Assembly: GCF_000003855.2 (NCBI RefSeq)
Contig: NW_003101663.1
Span: forward strand, 609,312 to 673,311
Length of the DNA stretch: 64,000 nt
From: Blastomyces gilchristii SLH14081
Taxonomy: Eukaryota > Ascomycota > Eurotiomycetes > Onygenales > Ajellomycetaceae
Direction: 5' to 3'
In this document: positions 46,030 through 58,194 of the stretch, piece by piece
Numbering within the stretch: position 1 is the stretch's first letter
How the letters are laid out: the number at the start of each line of letters is the position of its first letter
Made by a program: the position numbers and the translations under genes
Notes under the pieces: model-generated
What the model was told of the DNA's origin: nothing
The model's input: the letters and a program-made list of their open reading frames with translations, nothing else
Databases searched by the model: none

Positions 46030-47636
46030 TAGTCACTATCATCAGATAGTAGATTATAACTATTTTAAAAAGTAGGAATCTCAACTGCTTACATTATATC
46101 TAGTTTATCATCAGAGTCATTTCTCAATTCTCTAATCTTAACAGAAGTTTAAGAATTCAAATTCTGTTTACATTTAGCTGGAGAATTGAAGTTTGAAGAT
46201 TTAGATAGTTCAGAGTTTCTTCTTTTTAAGCTTGCAGTTATAAATCTACTAGCTTGACTCTTCTCTTCAGTTCTAGATTAACTTTGAGCTTCATCTTTTC
46301 TTCAGTTCTTTTGAGTTCTAGAAGTAAACATACATTCTTTTGAGCTAGATGCATGTTTTTCTTTGCAATTAGAGTACTTAAGCAGAGTATGTTAACATAT
46401 TTCATCTCTTTTTGAGCATATTTCATATTTATACTCACTAGTTTTGTGATCTCTGGCACAGAATGCACATTTTGAGTCTCTGAAATAGAAGATTGTAAAG
46501 TGTTCATATCTTTGACAGTTTGAACACTGTGTTTGAGCTTTGAGATTCATTCTTGAGTTTTTGTATTTATGAACTCTCATTTTCAAACCTGTCACTCTTA
46601 CTTCAGAGATCTTCAACTGTTCAAGTGTCTTTATATATACTAGAACAGAGGCATTTCTTCTGCTTTGTCTGAACTCAATTGAATTTAGTTATATAGGCTC
46701 TTTTCTCAGTTGAATAGAGTTGTATTCTTCTAATTCATTTTTGAGAAGTAGTATTTCTTCTTCACAGTCAAAAATTTCAACTGAAATATTATGAAGAATG
46801 AATTTGTCTCACTTTTCATCTCTCTCAGATAGAATTTTTATGTTTAACAAAGATTCTACTACTGATTTTCAGAGATTCTCATTCTGAATAAGGAATTCTG
46901 CACTGAATTCAGGCATTGTAGTCAGAATGATAGAGTTTTCAAAGAAGAATGACTCAATTGAAGCTATAACTGATTTTTGAACTTTAATATCAGTCATTAA
47001 CTGAGAAAAGAACTGCTGATTAATTTCATTTCTGATTCTGAAAATGAGATTTGAATTTAGCTTGTTTCTTTGCAAGATGTTCTGATTTGAGACTCTGAGA
47101 ATAAGTCTTCTATTTCTGAAGATTTGAAAGTTTTTCTTCTTTTGCATTTTTTTCTCTACTTTTCTATCAATAGAAGTATGAGCATTATTCTTCTCAGTTT
47201 TCTCAGGATTTTAAGCATGTTTTGAGATAGCAGGTTTAGAGACAGCAGATTCAGCTGCTTGAGTATACATTTTCTTCTGATTCAAAGAAGAAGAAGTAGA
47301 AAAGAAGAAAGAAGAGCAAGATAAGAAGTCAGTAATTGTACTAGAAATTTTCAATGTTTTTTGAACTGTGTTTGAAATTCCAAGTTTGAACTTGATCATC
47401 TTCTGTAGTTGTCTATTCTGAGTATAAAGAATTAACAGAACTTCTTCATTTATCTCACTCAGACACTGCTTTTCAAGAATCTTACTTGCTTTTTCAAGTT
47501 TCTGTATTTCAAGAACTTGTTGTTTCTCTATTTCTTCTTTCTTTCTTCTCTTCAGAATTTCAATCTCAGAAATAGTATTTGAGAAAGCATCTTTTTCCAC
47601 ATTAACTGAGTGTATTTTTGAACATATCTTTCTCAC
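46030..47636 (-). pseudogene. LINE ORF1 (Gag-like, three zinc knuckles)
   Basis: Starts at the ATG at 47636 (MRKICSKIHSVNVEKDAF). The first 141 codons are open and rich in Glu/Lys heptads (coiled coil). One frame continues through 47147-46869 and 46616-46392, with stops between. The knuckles are CSNCQRYEHFTIFYF, CAFCARDHKTSEYKYEIC and YSNCKEKHASSSKEC, typical of Tad and jockey ORF1 proteins. The protein binds LINE RNA. The ATG lies about 30 bp downstream of MITE M2 on the minus strand, so M2 separates the leader from the start. Confidence 0.8.
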
Positions 47637-47666
47637 TCAATGAAAAGTTGATCAGACTGTTTCAAT

Positions 47667-48172
47667 TAGACTGGCTGCCAGGACCATGAATTTCACATTT
47701 GGTTTCATTTGATCTGGTCCCATACATTTCTTGGCGTGAATCCCGCTGGGACTGGCTATCAAAAAAACATGCAAAGTGACTATATATCAGATTTTAAAAT
47801 GGAACCATGTCTTGAAAAAAATGAGAAAGTGGTCCCATTTGGTCCCATTTAGTCCCATTCTTGACATAAAGTTACTATTTTTAGACATTTTAAGGTTTTT
47901 TTTAGACTATTTTTAATTTTTTAAAAAGTAACGCTTTTTGGTAACGCTCAAATGAGATTTAAAGTCATTTAAAGCAATAAAAATAATTTAAATTGAGAAG
48001 TGAAAATCATGATCTCATTTGGAAAATGTGACAAGAGTAGACAGTAAGTCCCACTGAGACAGTATGAGACTACTATCTAATGTTAAAACCGTGTAATGGG
48101 ATCAGTTGAATTGGTAATGAGACTATCAAAAAATCTGATTCTGGTCTCAGACACGGTCACACGGTCAGTCTA
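47667..48172 (+). mobile_element. 506-bp hAT-like MITE, copy M2, in the LINE leader
   Basis: TAGACTGGCTG...CGGTCAGTCTA with a perfect 8-bp duplication, GTTTCAAT, at 47659-47666 and 48173-48180. An 8-bp duplication suggests the hAT superfamily. It keeps an unmutated GC-rich patch near 47730. No coding potential. It inserted after the LINE. Confidence 0.85.
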
Positions 48173-48180
48173 GTTTCAAT

Positions 48181-49811
48181 TGAGATATGTATTAAACTCT
48201 TTTAAAAAGTTGATCAGACTTTTTCAATTAAGAGGTTTCTAAGTCTGTTTTCAATTGAAAAGTTAATTAGACTGTTTCAAAAGAAGAATAAAAGACTTTT
48301 ATATATAAAATACCTGATTTTTTTCACACTAGTTCAGTAACTAGGTTAGATTTTTAAAGAGAATCTAATAAACTAAAATTGATTTTTAAGATAAATCAAT
48401 AAAATCTTTACAATCTCTTTCTTGAGATACAGTGAGAAAAAGTATGATATTAATTAATAATAAATCAGATAATATGACAGTTTTTGAGAGAAAAACTGAC
48501 AAAAAATAAATCAATTTTTTGCAGAGAAATTGATTAAAACTATTTAATTTTATTCTAAATCATTTAATTCTTCTCACACAACAAGTGTGCAACTCAAATC
48601 AGTTAATAAAGAGTGTAAAAAAGAATTAAGTATTAATGAAAGCTCTTCAGTCACTGAAAAAGTAATTCTTACTTAAAAGAATATGAAATTATAACAGAAA
48701 ACAGCTCTGTTTTTAATTCTTTATAAGAATATTGTATAAAACTCAGAGAAAAACACCTTACTTTTTCAAGAGAAGTAAAAAACTATTTCTAAGATCTTTT
48801 TTTTGCATTAACTGCTGCAGAAGAATGAGATAGAAACTGCTAAGATATACACTACTATATATTCTCTATCAAGACTTTCCCTCTTCAGAGTCTTGATATT
48901 ATAAAGAATATAAGTCTGTTTCTATATAATAATATAAATATTATCAGCAGAATGTAGAGAAACTGGTTATTTATATCTCAAAATAGAAGACTTTGTCAAT
49001 GATTATATTAATATAGAGTTAATTCTCAAATTCAATAGAAACCTAGTGTTGCTATTCTCAATCTCTTACAGAATCTATTGAATATTGAGATATTAAAACT
49101 ATATTTAATATATCTCACTGTGCAGGGATCAAAGGCTCAGTCAGATCTTGAAGTATACTGATTTTATAGTTATTGTGTCTGCTGATTATGTATCAAATAC
49201 AGTTGCTGAGGTATCTTTTTGTACTTTTCTGTCAGGGATGGGCCAGATTGAGAGGGGAGGTATGAGGGTGAGACTTGGCATTGATGTCTAGATACACTGA
49301 AGACAGACTGCAGAGATTGCACTTCAGAAGTGGCTGTTGATTATGTGCTTAATATTATCGCTGAGGTATCTTTTTGTATTTTTCTGCCGGGGATGGGCCA
49401 GATTAGGAAGGGTGGTACAAGGGTGGGACTTGGCGTTGGTGTTTTGGAACATCAAAGATGGACAGGGTTTTCGCAGAGGTCGCTCCTCAGATATCTTCAC
49501 AACTACAGATCAGGGATCTTCCAAAATCGAGAAGATTGGTGCATATGACTAGGTCTCTTCACCTTACAATTTGTATGGCAATTTGGCCCGGGGTTGTGGT
49601 GTGATAGGGGAGAATGAGGGATAATCCCACGCAGGAGTTTCGAACGCTGTCTGGTTCATGTTTGGCTGGATAACTCCACCACCACACGGGGTATGCGGTC
49701 GGCGATGGGGTCAAAATACTTGTATGATCGAGGGCTTTTCGATGAATCTATCGGCGGGTTCTTATTCGAAAAATCGAGCGAGTTCGTGATGGAGCGGTTT
49801 GACTGTTGATG
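48181..49811 (-). promoter_or_regulatory. LINE 5' leader with tandem repeats
   Basis: Noncoding. 48181-49130 is AT-rich, with repeats of AAAGTTGATCAGACT next to ORF1. 49130-49811 is GC-normal. At about 49177-49331 and 49332-49486 are two tandem copies of a 155-bp unit: the copy nearer ORF1 is strongly mutated to AT, the outer copy is not. Repeated 5' units are a known promoter design in some LINEs. The two short overlapping plus-strand frames at 49330-49552 lie antisense to the element and are not genes. Confidence 0.6.
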
Positions 49812-49824
49812 TCACAGTGAGAGT

Positions 49825-50828
49825 AACACAGTCATAATAAGTTATTATCTTAACATTATCTAATAAATAATCAGTATATATCTGTATAAATGTGAATATT
49901 TAGAAAATATACACTTAAAAAGTGTGGTCAGAGTGAACTCTGCTATCACTTGAATAATATTAAGAGTAGAATACTGAAATTGATGATTCTTCTCATTAAT
50001 TTCATAAATAAGATGAGTGAAGATGATCTTGAAAAATATAAGATTTTCTGACTTCTGATAAAAACAGATCTCACAGAGAGACTCTATTTTCATAATATCA
50101 GAGACTGAGTATTATTAAAAAGTATTACTTTCATACAATGCATATGTACTTACTGTAATAATTCATTCTCTGTATATATAACTGAGAGTTGCAGCTTTCT
50201 CACACTGCATAACTCTCTCTGAGATACTGGCATCAGTTTGTAACTCACACAGTCTCTCAGTTCAGTATACACTGCATGTATACAGCTCTGCATACTGAGA
50301 CTGTGTTGATTATTATGATCTGATGTAGTACTCACTTTTCACAGACCATGTTTCATTTAAGAGAAGAGAGAAAAGATATGACTGTGATTTTATTAAGAGA
50401 GAATAAATAATTAGTAATATTGAATATAATTTAATTCTTCTGTATTTAAAATTTGATTAGTCTATACTCTTCAATTTGAGAATTTCTAAGAGTGTTTTAA
50501 TAGTTTTCATATCAGCTTGAACTTAGTAATGAGTTAAAGAAGAAGAGAAATGAGAGAAGAAAGAAATGAGAATAACTTATCTTTATAATATAAAAACAGA
50601 GAATCACTGCAATTATTCTTTCTAGTAATAAAGATCTGTTTTCTGCATGTATCTCTGATATAGATTATATAATAACTGCATACAAAGAATATTAACACTG
50701 CATGTATTGAATGAAGATGATATTACTATACAACACTGTAGCTGTTTTCATATATCTCTGAAAGCTGTTAATATTTTCTTTATCTCTTTATATTTGATAA
50801 GTCAGTAATATATTTCAATACACTCTCT
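49825..50828. other. Unassigned AT-rich DNA right of the LINE
   Basis: It continues the locus interrupted by the LINE. Minus-strand frames at 49860-50093 and 50150-50335 have no recognisable motif. I see no RNA gene and no repeat shared with the rest of the window. Confidence 0.35.
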
Positions 50829-50957
50829 CTTTTATTATTATCATTATCATTATTATTATTATTATCATTATTATTATCATCATCATCATTATCATTATCA
50901 ATATTATCACTATTATCATCATTATTATCATTATCATTATCATCATTATTATTATAT
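50829..50957. repeat. ATT/ATC trinucleotide microsatellite
   Basis: About 130 bp of mixed TTA, TTATCA and ATCATC units on the plus strand. It is imperfect, with no coding context. Confidence 0.9.
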
Positions 50958-51039
50958 CATTTCTGACTGTCTCTTCTACCTTTACCTCTCTTTAATACTC
51001 ACTGAAATTAATTATGTTATTTCTCTTCAAATATTCTGC

Positions 51040-51840
51040 GGTTCTGCAGATTATCAAGACACGTGAGCACTGTTACAGATTGAAGAGAGAGAAGAAGAAG
51101 GTGTTTAAGTGAGAGAAAACAGATTGTAAGACATGTTATAATGTCTTAAAAAGACTTTATAAGAGAGTAGAATAATAATGATTTTAAGTAACACTTCTGA
51201 TAGATTTAGACTGAACTAAGTATAGAAATAATACAGATGACACTGCCTGTGAGAGATTGAAGAAGAAGACAGTGAAGAGTTTCATACAGTAGTAATGAAA
51301 TCAGAAGAAGTTCTGAGAATGATTTAAGTTTAAGATAAAGAGAGAGAGAGAGAAGAAGAGTATTACTGTAAATAAGCAATGACAGAAGAAGATTGAGAAA
51401 GTGTTAAAGTAGAAGATAAAGAAGTTAAAACTGATAAGTTTTTTATTTATTAAGAGATAATAATTTTTAATAATACTTCTGTTCTCTAATTGATTAGCAG
51501 AAGCTGATAGAGAAGAAGAGAATTGAGATCTTGTTCAGATCTTGAATACACTTCATGATTCAGAACATTGAGAAGACAGCTCTGCTCTCTGAGCATGTCA
51601 ATCTACTTACTGCTGAGATGAAACCCGAGGCAGCAGACTAGAAAATGCGGGATTTTAAGATGCAGATTGACCTGGCTGAGAAGAAGCAGTAAGAACTCTT
51701 CTCTGAGAAGGCAGTAGAGAGAGATTTTGAGATGATTATCATCTCAGATAAGAAGAAGAAGAAGAAGAAGAAGAATAAGAAGTGAATTGTGAAGAATGAT
51801 AAGAAGAATGAGAAAGAGAAGAAGTAGATTTTTTTCTTTT
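51040..51840 (+). pseudogene. Unknown Cys- and Lys-rich coding remnant
   Basis: Plus-strand frames read TREHCYRLKREKKKVFK, then TDCKTCYNVLKRLYKRV near 51060-51170. If mutated Tyr and stop positions were once Cys and Trp, this is a Cys-cluster of the zinc-binding kind, followed by basic stretches. At 51580-51830 a second segment reads EHVNLLTAEMKPEAAD, then RDFKMQIDLAEKKQ and a long Lys run. A GC-rich spot (CCCGAGGCAGCAGAC, near 51627) survived. It may be the end of a transposon protein; no family was recognised. Confidence 0.35.
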
Positions 51841-51957
51841 TATATTAGTTAGTTATAAGTTTAAGTTTTTAATTATTAATAATTAAAATTGATTTTAAGT
51901 TTTCAAAAATTATTGTACAAGTTGTAATCAAGTCAGGAATGATATATATATATATAT

Positions 51958-52204
51958 AAAAAATTAAAAATAGTCTAAAAAAAAATCTTAAAATGTCTAA
52001 AAATAGTAACTTTATATCAAGAATGAAACTAAATAGAATTAAATAAAATCACTTTCTCATTTTTTTCAAGTCATGATTTCATTTTATAATCTAATATATA
52101 GTTACTTTATATATTTTTTTAATAACTAGTCTCAGCAGAATTCACATCAAGAAATGTATAAAATCAGATTAAATAAAATTAAATATGAAATTCATAATTC
52201 TGAC
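51958..52204 (-). mobile_element. Truncated 506-bp MITE, copy M4
   Basis: About 247 bp homologous to one half of the MITE. It ends at 52204 some 10 bp short of the terminal repeat, directly against M3. It is very AT-rich, and its end (CATAATTCTGAC) derives from a CATGGTCCTGGC-type end as in M2. Confidence 0.6.
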
Positions 52205-52710
52205 TAGACTGACTATGTGACTGTATCTGAAATCAAAATCAGATTTTTTAATAGACTTATTATTAATTTAACTGATTTCATTACATAGTTTTAATATTAG
52301 ATAGTAGTTTTATACTATCTCAGTGAAACTTACTGTCTACTCTTATTATATTTTTCAAATGAGATTATGATTTTCACTTCTTAATTTAAATTATTTTTAT
52401 TACTTTAAATGACTTTAAATCTCATTTAAGTATTATTAAAAAGTGTTACTTTTTAAAAAATTAAAAATAGTTTAAAAAAAACCTTAAAATGTCTAAAAAT
52501 AGTAACTTTATATCAAGAATGAGACTAAATAAGATCAAATGAGACTACTTTCTCATTTTTTTCAAGTCATGATTTCATTTTAAGATCTGATATATAGTCA
52601 CTTTACATGTTTTTTTGATAACTAGTTTCAGTGAGATTCATATTAAGAAATGTATGAGATCAGATTAAATGAGATTAAATATGAAATTTATAGTCTCAGT
52701 GATCAGTCTA
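52205..52710 (-). mobile_element. 506-bp hAT-like MITE, copy M3
   Basis: Same length as M1 and M2, in reverse orientation, strongly mutated to AT (TAGACTGACTATGTG...GTGATCAGTCTA). It is followed at 52711-52728 by another isolated MITE end (GTTTCAGTGACCAGTCTA). No duplication is visible. 52729-52834 holds nothing recognised. Confidence 0.75.
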
Positions 52711-53415
52711 GTTTCAGTGACCAGTCTAAGCATCACTGTACTACAGAGGCTGAGTATTGATAGCTTGCAGATACAACATCATGATTATCACTATCTCTGA
52801 GTATGTATATGAAAAATGATTGTTAATGTCATACTTCCGGCCGCGTCAAGACTCTGTTACAGTTTCACACAGCTCATCACTTTCATGCAGATGATTTCAT
52901 TCTATCTGAACTGGTTTTCAATCACTCTATAATATCATTCAAATATATCATAGAAAGATCTGATTAATAAATATAAGAACCTCACTTCTATATAAGATTA
53001 GCAGATTACTCTTTCTTAATAATGAAATGCTGCTGAGATATCACTCTGACTATTCTCACTCATGAAATGAGAGAAGAGTATTCACTCATTGTCTATATAG
53101 AATGGCTAGATACTAACTTCTTATTAAAGAAGTCAGTAATTTGTTTTTCTTCTACTGAAATATATATAAGAGTTACTGCATGTCTTATACAATCTTCTTA
53201 GTATACTAAGTATCATATCTGTGATATTCTCACAATAACTCTGTAGTCTATAAGCTCACTATTCAAGCAAGATAGTCAAGCTCACTTATACAGCTTTTTA
53301 AATAACTATTTCTATATAACACTGCTGACTAGTCACTGCTTCAGTTTCATATATTACAATTTAAATCACTTAATCTGATTATAAGTTTGAATCAGTTGAG
53401 CTCTAACAGACTGAT

Positions 53416-54400
53416 ATGACCTTATACATCTGTGCTGAGACTGACTCAACTTCACTCTCTGAGAGAAATATCACATTATTCTCTAGAGTGTATATATCTC
53501 TATCTCAGCAGAAATTCAAGATTTCTGAACTCACTGTATATTTTAATATGAGTTCTTCAATCACTCTGTCATCACTACAGTCTCTACACATCTACATCTA
53601 TTATAAAGATAGAGAGATTAAGATTGAAGATTCTCTGAGATATAAGAGAAATATCTTATCTGAATTTCACTGCTTTATCTATACTCTTGAATGAAAATTC
53701 CACCTTAATCTGAGTCAGTATAATACTCATAAGATATAAGTAATATATATCATCAATCTTCTTGAAGGCATCTCTGCAACTACTTGAGTTATTAGAAAGA
53801 GAAAGCTTGAGTGTATCAATACTGTTATAACTTGAGAAGAATTCAAGAACTTTCTACTGAATTAAATTAAAGACTACTACAATTACAGCTTCACAGTGAT
53901 ACAGTGATTTAACTCATTATATCAATGAGATAATAAGAATTCTTCTGATTTCAATACAAGATTTAAAGAATATTAAGAGAAATTAACTGATAATTTGAAC
54001 TAATTAAAAACACAGCTTTATTTCATAAAGCTGACTTATAAGATATGAACAATAATATTATAATATCAGACTTCATCAATCAATTATACTGAGCTTGTCA
54101 ATCTGACTTTTCAGATCTATTTGAATAATTAATTCTTCAAGAAAAAGACTAATAAGACCTCTTCTAAGTAATCAATGATGTGATCTAAACAGTGCTATGA
54201 CAGCTTCAGTGTAAAGAAAGTAAAGAAGAATTTCAAGTATTCTAATTCTTCACTCACTGTAAAGAAATATTAAAAAAGATTTAATAAAGATCTCTATTTT
54301 AACTGTGAAGCTGATAATCACTATATCAGTGATTGTAAGAAGTCAAAGAAGAGAAGAAACTGAGAAGATATCTTCTCAAACTTAACTTCTCTTCTAGCAA
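53416..54400 (+). pseudogene. A2 gag
   Basis: Begins MTLYICAETDSTSLSE, open for 92 codons to 53694. The zinc knuckle is at 54291-54345 (FNCEADNHYISDCKK, pattern CxxCxxxxHxxxxC with the first Cys changed). The matching start in A1 supports the ATG at 53416. Later parts have stops. Confidence 0.75.
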
Positions 54401-54469
54401 ACATATTCATAGAAGATAAAGAAGAGAAAGAAATAAAGAATTGATAATTCTCATATCTCTGAGTTTATA

Positions 54470-57400
54470 TTATAATTATAATATATACTTTAAATAGAGA
54501 GATATCAGTGAGATGCCTACTTGACTTTAAGATAAATATTAACTTCATATTCTATTTCTTTTCTTTGATGAAGAGTTAAAAGAAGATAGATCTGTTAGAT
54601 TATATAAAATTTACTGATGAAATGAAATATCACTATTTTAACATAATTCAAGTGAAGTGTGTGATTACAGACTTAGAAGAAATCTTTAAGAAGAGCAGTC
54701 TACTTCTTCACACAGTTAATATTATAGATAAGAATATCATTCTAGATCTTTCATAATTAAGAGAAAACAATTCTCTTATTGACTGAGTTACTTAGATGTG
54801 ATGATACTGTCTCACTAATAAAGAGACAGTGATAGAGAAATCTGAAGAGTTTCATTGAAAGAATCTTGAGAAAAAGATAGAGTTAATATACTGCATAGTA
54901 GATAATTGAAACTTAAGAATAGATAAAGAAGTCATTACTCTTGCTGCAAGATTAATAGCAGTATTTATTATTGAAGATGAATATATATAACATCTCTTTA
55001 CAGATTTTAAGAATGTCTTTTTGAAAAGAAAAGTAGTAAAGTTTTCTGATATCAAGATATAATATAAAATTTGTCTTAGAGATGATATAACAGCACTGTA
55101 CAGATCTCTTTATAACTTATCTGTAAAGAAATTGAATATTCTGTATAAATATTTTAAAGAAGCATAATTAAAGAACTGAATATATTTATTAAAAAGTCTA
55201 ACAGAGACATCTATACTCTTTATACTTAAGAAGAATGATAGACTACATCTATGCATAGACTACAGAGATCTTAATAAGATGATGATTAAGAATTACTATT
55301 TATTATTATTAATTAATAAGATAATTGATTGATTATCTGAAGCAAAGATGTTCTTAAAGATTGATATATAAGATATCTATCATAGAATCAGAGTTAACAA
55401 AGATAATGTTTAAAAAATGACTTTTCATATTAAATACAGTAATTTTAAATATCTTGTTTTATCTTTTAATCTTTGTAATACTTCAGTCATCTTTCAAATC
55501 TATATAAATGAGATACTGTGAGACCTTGTTAATATCTTCTATATAATATATCTGAATGACATTCTAATCTTCTTGAAATCAGAGAAAGAACATGATACTT
55601 ATATTTAAGAAGTATTAAGTCACTTGAGATAGTATTAACTCTATACAAACACTGAAAAATACTCATTCTACATGTAGAAGATTGATTTCTTAGATTATAT
55701 TATTAAGATAAAGAGCATTTCAATGAATAGAAGCTAAGTCTTCATTATTAAGAACTGACTAATACTACAGATATATTACAAGATGCAGATATTTCTAGAA
55801 TTTACAAATTTCTATAGATAATTCATCTATATATATTCACAGATTACTGTCTCTCTTACAGATCTGTTAAAGAGAAGTGTGAAAGACAGAAAAATAAAAC
55901 TGTTTACTCTCACTTAAGACACTATACAGATGTTTATAAAATTGAAACAAGCTTTTACAGATGTTATAATACTGAATTACTTTGACTCTGACTTATTCAG
56001 TCAGTGTAAGACTGATGTATTCAGAAATAGAGTCTATGAAATCTTTTCACAGTTAATACTGAAGATCTTTCAATATTGAAAGAATCAGAAAATAATCATT
56101 TCTAAGAAAATAGATAATGAATTATCTATAAGAGAAGACTTTTTCACAGAGTCTATAAGATACTGTGAATAGAGATTAATGATCTTCTTCTTCAAGAAAT
56201 TATCACTTATACAGAGAAGATATGATATTCATAATCAGAAGATATTAGTAATTATCAAATTCTTTAAAATCTGATAACATTATCTTCAGAGTAGTAAGTA
56301 CTCAGTGTAAGTTCTTACTAATCATGCAAATCTGTATTACTTCTTGATGATAAAGAGCTTGACAGAATGTTAAGTTAGATAAGTGAAGCTGCTTTTAAAG
56401 TATAATTTCTATATCTGATACTGTTCAGATCAGCTTAATCTCACTAATACACTGTCTAGACAGTCTGATTATAATATTATTAATATAGAGAAGAATTCTA
56501 TAAAAGAATCTCTATTATCACTGCAGAAAAAGCTGACTGCAGAGAGTTAAGATTCTCTGAAGCTTAGAAACAGTACTGAAAAGACAGCTGCATGACTTAG
56601 TATAGAAGATGAAAGAAAACTCAGATTCTCACAGAGAACTGACACTGAAGATTATAAGCTTCTTATATTATATCTTACAATCATTGAATTGATAAAGAAT
56701 GAAACAGTCTATAATCATTCAATCTGACTACTTTTAAAATTCATTAATAAGTTATAGAAGAGAAATATCTCTACTACAGCTTGAATTCAGAAGTTGAAGA
56801 AGAAAGAATTCAGTTTAAACTTGAAAGAGACAGACTCTGAGTGAGACAGTGTTACTAAGAAATTAAGTCACTGATAACTAGAAGAATATGAACTTCTACT
56901 ACTGAATGATTCAGTCTTCATCTCTTATAGTAGAGTAATATATTAGAAGTTATTAAGAATTCATTATAATAATTCTCATACAGAGCACTTCAGATTAGAG
57001 AAGACTGAGAAGCTTCTAAAATATAAATATATTTAAGATAAGCTCTGAACAGATATCAAAGAGTATATTAAGACTTATAATATCTATCAAAGAATAAAGA
57101 TCTTATAATATAAGTAATACAGTGAGTTAATATCACTGTCTATTTCAAAGAGCTTATAACAGAATCTATTAATGAATTTCATAGTTAATCTGTCAAAGTT
57201 AACAAGAGTTAAAGAATATAACTTAATTTTAGTTATTATTAATCACTTTATAAAGATAATTAGATATATTTCTACTTATAAAAAGATTAAAGCCTCTGAA
57301 TTGACTGATCTGTTTTTAGATATCATTATTTATAATCACAGTGCTTTGAAATCATTGATAATAGATTGAGAATCTCTCTTCATTAGTAAGTACTGATCAG

Positions 57401-57842
57401 CTTTTTACTATCATCTTATAATAAAATATCTTCTCAGTATCACTTTTCATCTGCAGATAGATAATCAGACTGAATATTAGAATCAAACACTAGAATAGTA
57501 TCTTCAAGTATTCTATTTATATTATCAGAATGATTGACTCAAACATCTTCTAATCACTGAATTCATATATAATAATGTAAAGAATGTAATCTTAAAAATA
57601 TTTTCTTTCTATACTTATTATGAATATAATTCTTTATTACTCAGTAACATCATAAATAATATTTCAAAGAAAGAAATAGATAGTCAGAATATTAAACAGA
57701 TACAGAGAACAGAGTATCTCTCAGTATTAGAAGTAAAAGTGAGATTAAAACTTTTGAATAAAATTTATAAGAAGATAATGAAAAGTATTTACTATACTCA
57801 GAAGTAGTAGATAAAATACTATAATTAAAAATATCTTTCAAT
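54470..57842 (+). pseudogene. A2 pol: protease, RT, RNase H, integrase
   Basis: Protease is about 54510-54560 (LLDFKININ, family LLDSGAxxN). RT has LCIDYRDLN near 55245-55275 and the active site YLND at 55549-55560, followed by ILIFLKSEKEH. RNase H is about 56000-56450. The integrase core has an open stretch at 57172-57369 (FIVNLSKLTRVKEYNLILVI). The frame reaches KIYKKIMKS and stops at the truncation. Trp codons appear as TGA or TAG throughout. Confidence 0.82.
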
Positions 57843-57990
57843 TGTGGTTCGGAAGAACGTACGACCGTCGGATAATAACGCGGCCGCTTCCGAACTACTA
57901 GCTTATAAGTGTAAAGGGGCCATAGCAGCTGCTAATTAATTTAGCATATAATATTACAATATATAAGAAGCCGGTGTACATCTGTAATCA
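57843..57990. other. GC-rich orphan island with a 9-bp inverted repeat
   Basis: A sudden GC-rich stretch at the junction of A2 and E. GTTCGGAAG (57847-57855) and CTTCCGAAC (57887-57895) form a perfect inverted repeat around CGACCGTCGG and a NotI-like GCGGCCGC. It continues with GGGGCCATAGCAGCTGC. It has no coding motif and no second copy here. It could be a host remnant or the end of a DNA element. Confidence 0.45.
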
Positions 57991-58194
57991 TATACTGACT
58001 TAAGCAATCTTTGAATCACATCTGATAGCATGTCTAAAAACTGGTGAGAAGTGCAGACTTCTTCAGAGTGTGATAATTTCATCTACAAAGTGATTCATAG
58101 TTATCATGCCAGTATGATTCTAGAACATTTCAAAAGATAGTATATAAAGAGTGATGAGCAGAAGAGCATCTGATTAATACTGCTTCACTTGTTG

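Larger units (their letters stand above)
41664..49811 (-). mobile_element. Full-length Tad-like LINE with 13-bp target duplication
   Basis: The duplication TCACAGTGAGAGT is at 41651-41663 and 49812-49824. The element is 8148 bp, or 7642 bp without the inserted MITE M2. Minus-strand order: GC-rich 5' leader with two tandem repeats, ORF1 with zinc knuckles, ORF2 with AP-type endonuclease, reverse transcriptase and RNase H, a 3' region with two hairpins, and an AAT-repeat tail. This matches the Tad1 clade of fungal LINEs. ORF1 carries few stops, so this copy is less mutated than the LTR elements. It is the probable source family for the fragment at 7560 and for the SINE 3' end. Confidence 0.88.
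52835..57842 (+). mobile_element. Ty3/Gypsy chromovirus, family A copy 2 (A2), 3'-truncated
   Basis: Homologous to A1 in reverse. It starts at GGCCGCGTCAAGACTC and stops at about 57842, before the integrase tail and chromodomain. It holds the uninterrupted site of the SINE insertion (AGTAGTAGATAAAATACTATAA region, about 57805-57825). It is more mutated at the 5' end than A1. LTR borders were not determined. Confidence 0.85.

Noticed and set aside
49330..49552. Two overlapping plus-strand frames of about 71 codons in GC-normal DNA
   Set aside because: They lie antisense in the LINE leader, which the 13-bp duplication at 49812-49824 includes in the LINE.
50829..50957. CRISPR-like repeat array
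   Set aside because: It is a simple trinucleotide microsatellite without spacers.
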